Assembly: GCA_051016155.1 (NCBI GenBank)
Contig: CP136537.1
Coordinates: 248,001-312,000, forward strand
Direction: 5' to 3'
Length of the DNA: 64,000 nucleotides
DNA from: RCC90-49c sp051016155
Lineage (GTDB): Bacteria; Bacteroidota; Bacteroidia; Cytophagales; Amoebophilaceae
The position numbers were made by a program, and so were the translations under genes. The notes beneath the pieces are model-generated. The model was not told where the DNA came from and did not search any database. It worked only from the letters and a program-made list of their open reading frames with translations. Positions within the stretch are counted from its first letter, which is position 1. Every line of letters starts with the position of its first letter. Of the stretch, positions 58,033 to 64,000 are shown piece by piece.

Positions 58033-58947
58033 TTATTCTGTTTCCTGATCACTTCTATTCTCTCCCCTCTCTCCCCTTTGCTTGATAACCCCTAGCCCCT
58101 CTTGCCAAGCAAGCATAGAAACTCCTTGATAGAATACGCTATCTGGACTCTTGTAACCCAAGCTTTGGTCAGCACGAGTACTGTTATACCAACTTATGTA
58201 CCCACTCAGACTCGCTCGCGCTTCCTGCACACTTGCATAACTCTTCAAATATACCTCTTCGTACTTCACACTGCGCCAGAAACGCTCTATCAATACGTTG
58301 TCACAACAACGGCCCGCCCCATTGTGGCTCAATACAATCCCCGCCTCTTCAAGGGCCTTGCGCCAGGCTGCACTGGTGAACTGACTCCCCCTATCTGTGT
58401 TAATGATCAGCGGTTGGTAACCACTGGACAAAGAGGCACGCAAGGCTGACAAACAGCTTTCTGTTTCCAGGAAGGGGGATAAGTCCCAGCCCATTATACG
58501 ACGACTCACCATGTCAATGAGCGCTGTCAGATATAGAAAGCCTTGCTCCATTCGTAGATACGTGATATCTATCTGCCAAACATCATTCACCTTCACCGCA
58601 GGACGTTCTTTGAGTAAATAAGAAGAGACACTTGCCTTATGGTCCCTTTTCGATAGATTCTTCTTAGGATACAAAGCCGCTAGGCCCATCAAACGCATCA
58701 GGCTGAGTACTCGTTTACCATTCACTTGATAGCCTCGTTGCCGAAGCAGTAAATGAAGCCTTCGATAGCCCATAAAAGGGTATTGTTGATAGAGGTCTCT
58801 GAGCTGATTCATCACTTCTACTTGATCATCTTGCGCTGGCTTAGATCGATAATACACCCCTGATCGATGCACGTCCAACAAGGCAGCTTTCCGTCTTAGA
58901 CTTAACTGTGGCGTAGGCTGTGCAAGGGCTTGTCTTCTGTGTTTCAA
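58033..58947 (-). CDS. IS3-family transposase OrfB
   Basis: 304 residues. HTH_21-like N-terminus (HRRQALAQPTPQLSLRRKAA) followed by an intact DDE core: VWQIDITYLRMEQGFLYLTA (first Asp), LIINTDRGSQFTSAAW (second Asp) and CDNVLIERFWRSVKYEEVYL (Glu). It overlaps OrfA by the ATGA at 58944-58947, where translational coupling or frameshifting makes the product. Confidence 0.92.
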   Translation of the reverse strand: MKHRRQALAQPTPQLSLRRKAALLDVHRSGVYYRSKPAQDDQVEVMNQLRDLYQQYPFMGYRRLHLLLRQRGYQVNGKRVLSLMRLMGLAALYPKKNLSKRDHKASVSSYLLKERPAVKVNDVWQIDITYLRMEQGFLYLTALIDMVSRRIMGWDLSPFLETESCLSALRASLSSGYQPLIINTDRGSQFTSAAWRKALEEAGIVLSHNGAGRCCDNVLIERFWRSVKYEEVYLKSYASVQEARASLSGYISWYNSTRADQSLGYKSPDSVFYQGVSMLAWQEGLGVIKQRGERGENRSDQETE

Positions 58948-59237
58948 AGATTGCTGCCTAGCGATTTGGACAAAAAATCGTTTTCGACTTTTAATCGCCC
59001 AATGGTGGCCATAAGTTTTTCAATGTGTTGCTCATAAGGTAGCTGTTGCTGATCAGGGTTCTCAAAGTGTATTTTTCCCTTATCGATGAGTTTTTTTCTC
59101 CACTCATAAAGTTGACTGGAGACGATACCAAACTCGTGGCAAAGCTCAGCAGCGGTCCTTTGAGCTTTGATAGTCTCAAGAGCTACCTTGAATTTAAAGG
59201 CAGCAGAATGCGGTCTTTTTCTGATTTTATGACGCAT
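58944..59237 (-). CDS. IS3-family transposase OrfA
   Basis: 97 residues: HTH KFKVALETIKAQRTAAELCH followed by EFGIVSSQLYEWRKKL, and a C-terminal leucine-zipper-like helix (HIEKLMATIGRLKVENDFLS). Standard OrfA. The upstream 76 bp hold the promoter and inverted repeat. Confidence 0.9.
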   Translation of the reverse strand: MRHKIRKRPHSAAFKFKVALETIKAQRTAAELCHEFGIVSSQLYEWRKKLIDKGKIHFENPDQQQLPYEQHIEKLMATIGRLKVENDFLSKSLGSNL

Positions 59238-59492
59238 AGTTTGATCTGTTTGAGTGCAAGTTTAAGATCAAACTCTCCTTTAACCTCTGGTCCTAATTTT
59301 GGGGTGCATTACAGTCTGGAATGGGTTGTCTGTTTGACCGATCATAGTGTTGGAAAAATATGCAAGGAACGTTGTTAAACATAGGTATATGTTGCAAAAA
59401 AAGGAAAGCAAAAAGCGTGCAAATGTCCCTAAAACCTTCCCCCAAGGCTTTTATGAAGACTTTTTGTAGTTCTTAAGGGCCAACTAAGTAAA

Positions 59493-60797
59493 CTACTCCC
59501 AGTCTTGGAGTAGTATCCCACCTAGTTGCTTGAGCGCTATCTCCGTGACTTTCGCATCGTAAGTAGCTTGCAAGCATTTCAATAAGGTTTCTAAGGCTTT
59601 TTGTCTGACTTGATTGAGTTCTAATAAGGTAATGCGCCCCAAGCGGTACTGCTCTAAAGCCACAACTTCGCTTTCTTGACTTACTTGTACATGTTGTTGG
59701 GCCAGCTCGTAGCGCTGTTGCTGCTGGGCATAGCGCTCAAAACTTTGTTTTAATCTAGCTTCTAGGGCTGTTTGCTGAGCAGCCAAGTGTATCTGGGCAC
59801 TATCGGCTTGGATGCTGGCTTCCTGAATGGCCAGCTTGTGCTGAAAGGCATGAAAGAGGTTTAAAGTCACCGTTACGCCATACTGCAGACCTTGAGACGC
59901 TGCTTCCCAGCCATGATTTTGGTATTTCCTACTCAAGAGGTCATAGCCTACAGAAAAATCGATGCGTGGCCAGAGCTGGCCTTGCTGTAGCTTGATGGCC
60001 AAAGTAGCTTCTTCGCAGCGCTTTTGGGCCATTAGTAGACTGGGGTTGGCCGTTGCAAGGGCGCTTGCCAGTGCTTCCCAGCTTAAAGAAGTGGGCCTAG
60101 GAATATCTTCTTCAATGACAAAGTCTTCAGGGCCTTTGCCTCCTAATAAATTACGCAAAGTACGCTGTGCAGTCGCCACAGCATCTGCTTGCTGAGCTTG
60201 TTCACTTTGCTTGTCTTGGTACTCCACCTGGGCAGTCAGGTAATCCAAGTGGGTACACTCTCCTATTTCATACCGCATTTGGGTGAGCGCCCATACCTCC
60301 TGAGAGACCGCCAGGCAGCTTTCAATGACCTGTTGCTTGCGCAGGGCCAAGGCCAGCCCATAGTAGCTTTTAGTCACTTCTGCTGCTTTTTGCGCCATGG
60401 TCTGCTTCGTCTGCAGCTGGCTGATGTGGCTGCGTTCTCCCAGTTGCTTGTACCTAAAAAAACTTTGAAAGCCATTAAAAAGATTCCACTGCAGCCCTAG
60501 ATCAGCTGATACTGTGGCTCCATGGGTCTCTTGAGGCGAAGTATGACGTGTACCCAGCCCCCTCAGATGAGCATCTAGCGCAGGCAAGAAACCTGCTTGA
60601 CCTATATGATGATTTTGGGTAGCGATGCGTTGTGCATGGCGGGCCATCCGAATGTCTGGGTTGTTTTGGAGGGCGATTTGTAAAGCCTCTTTGAGCGTCA
60701 ATAGCGGCTGGGCCTGCAGTGAGGTAGAGGCTATGAGGCACAGCAGCCATGCAGCCAGGAGCACCTGAAGCAGCCGTTGAGGAAATAAGTGAGTCAT
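59493..60797 (-). CDS. TolC-family outer membrane efflux protein
   Basis: 434 residues. Signal peptide (VLLAAWLLCLIASTSLQA), then the TolC start LTLKEALQIALQNNPDIRMA (about 33-52). Two structural repeats follow, the second with LTQMRYEIGECTHLDYLTAQ and VEYQDKQSEQAQQ, and later VVALEQYRLGRITLLELNQV. It forms the outer-membrane duct of the adjacent efflux system. Last gene of the locus, 175 bp after the ATPase gene; a hairpin with AATCAAT/ATTGATT stems (60864-60882) lies in that gap. Confidence 0.88.
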   Translation of the reverse strand: MTHLFPQRLLQVLLAAWLLCLIASTSLQAQPLLTLKEALQIALQNNPDIRMARHAQRIATQNHHIGQAGFLPALDAHLRGLGTRHTSPQETHGATVSADLGLQWNLFNGFQSFFRYKQLGERSHISQLQTKQTMAQKAAEVTKSYYGLALALRKQQVIESCLAVSQEVWALTQMRYEIGECTHLDYLTAQVEYQDKQSEQAQQADAVATAQRTLRNLLGGKGPEDFVIEEDIPRPTSLSWEALASALATANPSLLMAQKRCEEATLAIKLQQGQLWPRIDFSVGYDLLSRKYQNHGWEAASQGLQYGVTVTLNLFHAFQHKLAIQEASIQADSAQIHLAAQQTALEARLKQSFERYAQQQQRYELAQQHVQVSQESEVVALEQYRLGRITLLELNQVRQKALETLLKCLQATYDAKVTEIALKQLGGILLQDWE

Positions 60798-60972
60798 ACG
60801 CTTTGAGGTTATGGATTTACTAGGGCATTTGTCTATTTAGGTCAATAATCAAATGACCCAATAAATCAATAAGTCATTGATTATTTGTTCATCGCATAAT
60901 TTTAAAACTGTTTCTAGAATACTGGGTACATTTTGCAACGGTCTCGCTCTGTTGTTAAGAGTGTAGCACTTA

Positions 60973-61632
60973 CTACACAATGCTACCATCTTTAATAGTA
61001 ATGATTCGATTGCATTGGTCAGCTACCTCTTTATTGTGGGTAACAATTAGCACTGTCTTGCCAGCTTGGTGCAACGCTTTGAGTAGCTCAAAAATTTCTT
61101 GCGAAGTCTTGCTGTCCAGCGCGCCCGTAGGCTCATCAGCCAAGATCAACGGTGGATCAGCGATCAAGGCCCGAGCAATGGCCACCCGCTGCTGCTGCCC
61201 GCCTGACAGTTCATTGGGCAGGTGATCATGTTTGTCGGCCAAGCCTACCTTGTCGAGCATAGCTAGGGCTTGTCCTTGGCGCGTGGACTTGTCTACCTGC
61301 CTGTAATACAAAGGAAGGGCCACATTATCGAGCGCTGTTTTAGTAGGAATAAGATGAAAACGCTGAAAAATAAAACCTATGAGCTGGTTTCTGTAGCGGG
61401 CCGCTTCGTCCTCTGTCAGTCCTTTGATCAGGTGGCCTTGTAGGTAGTAGCTGCCTTCGTCATATGTATCCAAGATGCCCAGAATGTTTAAGAGCGTAGA
61501 TTTGCCTGCCCCAGACTGCCCGATAAGGGCCACCAATTCGCCTGCTTGTACCTGCAGCGATACATTCTGAAGTACTTGAATTTTTTTGCCTTTCAGCTCG
61601 TAGTGCTTAGAAAGGTGCTCAATATGAATCAT
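60973..61632 (-). CDS. ABC transporter ATP-binding protein (MacB/LolD type)
   Basis: 219 residues. Walker A LIGQSGAGKSTLLNILGILD (about 36-55), Q-loop region GFIFQRFHLIPTKTALDNVA, signature LSGGQQQRVAIARAL (about 142-156), Walker B PLILADEPTGALDSKTS, and the H-loop VLIVTHNKEV. It powers the FtsX-type permease encoded at the right edge. It overlaps the HlyD-like gene by 14 bp (61619-61632), so translation is coupled. Confidence 0.95.
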   Translation of the reverse strand: MIHIEHLSKHYELKGKKIQVLQNVSLQVQAGELVALIGQSGAGKSTLLNILGILDTYDEGSYYLQGHLIKGLTEDEAARYRNQLIGFIFQRFHLIPTKTALDNVALPLYYRQVDKSTRQGQALAMLDKVGLADKHDHLPNELSGGQQQRVAIARALIADPPLILADEPTGALDSKTSQEIFELLKALHQAGKTVLIVTHNKEVADQCNRIITIKDGSIV

Positions 61633-62764
61633 CGACTGTAATCACCTGATCGTTTTCTGTAAGGCCTGCTTTCACCTCTACGTAGATTCCATTGGAGACG
61701 CCCAGCTGAACAGGCTTCTTCACTTTTTGCTTGTTCTCATATACCCAAACAAACGCTGTGTCATTTTCAAGGGCTTCTTCTCCTGGAGAGGCCTCCGTGT
61801 GCAGCCATTGCTCTCTGATGGCCAGCACATCTACAGCTTTTTCAAGCACGACGTCGGCCGTGGCGGTGTAGCCCGCCCGAATGATTGCTCGGTCTTCTTT
61901 TTTGAGCTGTACTTCTCCTTCGATCGCAAACTTGACGCTTTTGCCTTGTGTCGAAGCCCATTTGTCTTCTTTGGACGTCACAGGCTTAGGTGCTACTCTA
62001 GTCAAGGTGACAGGAAATTTTTTTCCTTGGACGGCATTTAATGCTGCGTCAAACTGCATGCCTGGATACAAGTAAGCCACCTCCATCTCGCCTACGTTGC
62101 CTTGAAAAAGCACAATGCTCATATCACTAATGGTAGCCACGGTGCTTCCTTCGTTAAAGGTACTCTGCTCCATCACGGCACTTCCTTCTTTGCAGGGGAG
62201 TTCTGATACTAAGCCGCTGATGGTAGCTCTGACGATATTGGTACTTTCTTTGCCCCCCGCTGTGTGGCCTTGGCGCACCAAATCCAAATGCTTCTGGGCA
62301 TACGCAGCTTCTGCTCGGGCTGTTTTCCACACTTTGACGTACTGTGCATACTGCTCTGACGAGAGCATCTTCTTTTCAAACAGTCGCTTGCTCCTTTTGT
62401 ATTTGGCCTGGGCTTCTTCCAGGGCTATTTGTGCAATCTTGAGCGCCTTTTTAGCTCCTTCTACATCCCTTGACTTAGGGAGTGCCTTAATGCGTGCAAC
62501 AGGAGCGCCTGCTTTGATCTGGTCTCCTATGGCTACATAAAGCTTGTCTACTACACCTGCCATTTGTGACTTGAGCGCAGCCTCTTTGCAAGGAACGAGA
62601 CTGCCCGAGATCACTTTTTTATTGATGATGTCCATCTTAACAGGTGTTTCGGTTTTCAAGGCTGCAGCACGGTGCTTAGGTGCACCCAGGTTCAGCCACC
62701 AGGCCGCCAGACCTAGGCTAATTAGCAGCAGGAGTCCTATCCATATTTTTGTTCTACGATCCAT
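61619..62764 (-). CDS. HlyD/MacA-type periplasmic adaptor of an efflux system
   Basis: 381 residues. N-terminal membrane anchor (RTKIWIGLLLLISLGLAAWW), lipoyl-like motif SLVPCKEAALKSQMAGVVDK (about 56-75), an alpha-helical hairpin (ALKIAQIALEEAQAKYKRSK), and a membrane-proximal barrel with IIRAGYTATADVVLEKAVDV. It links the inner-membrane permease to TolC. It begins 8 bp after the permease gene; this, the permease and the ATPase form one operon. Confidence 0.9.
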   Translation of the reverse strand: MDRRTKIWIGLLLLISLGLAAWWLNLGAPKHRAAALKTETPVKMDIINKKVISGSLVPCKEAALKSQMAGVVDKLYVAIGDQIKAGAPVARIKALPKSRDVEGAKKALKIAQIALEEAQAKYKRSKRLFEKKMLSSEQYAQYVKVWKTARAEAAYAQKHLDLVRQGHTAGGKESTNIVRATISGLVSELPCKEGSAVMEQSTFNEGSTVATISDMSIVLFQGNVGEMEVAYLYPGMQFDAALNAVQGKKFPVTLTRVAPKPVTSKEDKWASTQGKSVKFAIEGEVQLKKEDRAIIRAGYTATADVVLEKAVDVLAIREQWLHTEASPGEEALENDTAFVWVYENKQKVKKPVQLGVSNGIYVEVKAGLTENDQVITVDDSY

Positions 62765-62771
62765 AAAGAGC

Positions 62772-64000
62772 TTATTCTTTGCTTAAGGCTTTGACAGGTA
62801 ATATCTCTGTGGCTCTCTTAGCAGGCATGATACCTGCCACGCCTCCTGCAACAACCAAGAGCAGCAAGGCAGACAGCGCTGCAAAGGTGTTGAATTCTAA
62901 ATGGGCAACTAATAATTGCTGATTGGGGTCCCAATAGTCTAGTACGTAGTTGATCACGTAAACACTTCCTAGGCCCGCTATCATCCCTAGGCCACCTGCC
63001 AGTAGGCTAATGATGACAGACTCGGACAAGATCATGATCAAAATCTCTTGGGCACTGGCGCCTACTACTTTTCGGATACCAATTTCTTGGGTTCTTTCTT
63101 CTACTTGCACCAGCATCATGTTGCTGACGCCGACCATGCCGCTTAATAGCATACAAGAGCCTACAATCCATAGGAATATACGCACACCCTGAAACAAGTT
63201 GTTAAAGGTCTGGGCTTCTTTGCCTAGATTAAAAACATAGAGCGTTCTCTTGTCTTTCGGATCAAAGCCTAGTTGCTCTCCCAGATAAGTGCGTACCTTC
63301 TGTTCTACTTTTTGCGCATCAAAGCCTGGCTGTAAAGCAATTCTGAAATGCCAGAACTCAGTGCCCCAATTAAAAATCTGCTGAAAAGCTTGCAAAGGAA
63401 TGAGCACTGCTCTTTTTTCTTCTCGATTAAAGGCTACATCTGGGTCTAGTGTGCCTATTACTTGGAAATAATGGCCCTTAACACTGAGGAATTTGCCTAC
63501 TGGAGTTTCTTCTTTGAACAGGGCTTGTCGCACATCGGGGCCAATGACGCAGACAGGCCTGGCCAGTGTCTCGTCTCGGCTGTTCAAAAAGCGGCCTTGG
63601 TCCAACACTAGTTGGCTAACTTGGTGGTAGCTGATCCCCACACCTTTGACAGCCGCTTGGTCATAGTCTTCACCCTTGTAGCTAGTCCAGGCAGCATCAT
63701 AGCCTCCTGTGGAGGGCGTAGCATATTGTACACCTTGCACATTGTTTTCGAGCTGACGAAGCAGTGGAGCGGTCAACAAAATAGGCTTACCTCCAGGCCC
63801 CTGTCCACACCAAAACCGCACTGTATTTTGCGCATATCCTGAAAACTGCCGAAAAACGCCTTTCCGAAAGCCTTCACCTGCTCCTAATAAGATCACTAGG
63901 AGAAATATGCCCCAGAACACTCCAAATCCTGTGAGAAGGCTGCGGAGTTTGTGCTGGCGAAGGTTGTGGTAGGTTTCTTCTAGGTAGTAGAAAATGGACA
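62772..64000 (-). CDS. MacB-like ABC permease (FtsX family), start beyond window
   Basis: The frame is open to the window edge and reads IFYYLEETYHNLRQHKLRSL, then LTGFGVFWGIFLLVILLGAG, the usual MacB/FtsX-permease beginning. A large periplasmic domain follows (VLDQGRFLNSRDETLARPVC, PVGKFLSVKGHYFQVIG), and three C-terminal membrane helices with RTQEIGIRKVVGASAQEILI and PAKRATEILPVKAL. Together with the adaptor, ATPase and TolC it forms a tripartite exporter of the macrolide/lipoprotein type. Only the first few codons are missing; it looks intact. Confidence 0.92.
   Translation of the reverse strand, partial: SIFYYLEETYHNLRQHKLRSLLTGFGVFWGIFLLVILLGAGEGFRKGVFRQFSGYAQNTVRFWCGQGPGGKPILLTAPLLRQLENNVQGVQYATPSTGGYDAAWTSYKGEDYDQAAVKGVGISYHQVSQLVLDQGRFLNSRDETLARPVCVIGPDVRQALFKEETPVGKFLSVKGHYFQVIGTLDPDVAFNREEKRAVLIPLQAFQQIFNWGTEFWHFRIALQPGFDAQKVEQKVRTYLGEQLGFDPKDKRTLYVFNLGKEAQTFNNLFQGVRIFLWIVGSCMLLSGMVGVSNMMLVQVEERTQEIGIRKVVGASAQEILIMILSESVIISLLAGGLGMIAGLGSVYVINYVLDYWDPNQQLLVAHLEFNTFAALSALLLLVVAGGVAGIMPAKRATEILPVKALSKE

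Larger units (their letters stand above)
57935..59313 (-). mobile_element. IS3-family element (1379 bp)
   Basis: Inverted repeats start TGTAATGCACCCCATCGTTA at 57935 and, read inward from 59313, TGTAATGCACCCCAAAATTA. Contains coupled OrfA and OrfB. No target duplication (left CAA, right GTC), and the sequence to the right does not continue the Rpn gene, so a flanking deletion probably happened. Confidence 0.88.

Overview
The window looks like a chromosome segment of an obligate intracellular Bacteroidota bacterium of the Amoebophilus/Cardinium kind. This is inferred from gene content: an ATP/ADP translocase of the energy-parasite type, baseplate and fibre genes of a contractile Afp-like injection system, Bacteroidota-specific conjugation genes (TraE/F/G/J/K/M/N/O types), a Bacteroidota-type integrase and DUF6371 protein, HEAT and ankyrin repeat proteins, and very many insertion sequences. 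I could run no homology search, so the species is open.

Layout. 1-4,707 (minus strand) is the end of an Afp-like cluster: a baseplate-J-type protein, a tail-fibre-like protein and the start of a third gene. 5,345-9,124 holds an APH-fold kinase, a membrane protein and thrS. 9,160-12,961 is IS-ridden: an IS200-like element sits in the remains of an IS3 element, and two threonine-aldolase paralogues have both lost their 5' ends at IS borders. 12,977-14,416 is the nucleotide translocase and 14,537-16,195 an AAA/PD-(D/E)XK protein.

From about 16,594 to 54,138 lies what I read as a decayed integrative conjugative element. Its left border is the 3' half of a tRNA-Val(UAC) gene, followed by a tyrosine integrase split by two inverted IS5-type elements. 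Next comes a DUF6371 gene cut by an IS3 element that itself carries a group II intron. Four near-identical IS481-type elements are scattered through the region. The transfer genes are in two minus-strand blocks: TraK-TraN-coupling protein (47,255-44,069) and TraM-TraE-TraF-TraG-TraJ-VirB5-like (38,108-32,460). Between them is a tandemly duplicated HEAT-repeat lipoprotein locus. The plus-strand mobilisation side (47,910-54,138) has a MobV relaxase fused to a TOPRIM-like module, a protein with two TOPRIM modules, a TraO-like protein, and a lipoprotein with an ankyrin-like C-terminus that one IS481 copy splits.

From 54,246 to the end is chromosome-like sequence: a sodium:solute symporter, two Rpn/PD-(D/E)XK proteins (one ended by an IS3 element), and a MacB/MacA/ATPase/TolC-type efflux locus running off the right edge.

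The transfer apparatus is largely recognisable, but integrase, DUF6371 protein, VirB5-like protein and ankyrin lipoprotein are all interrupted or clipped, so the element is probably not autonomously mobile now. Several insertions can be reversed on paper, because target duplications or an empty duplicate site are present. This gives an order of events: host tRNA, then element, then IS3, then group II intron.
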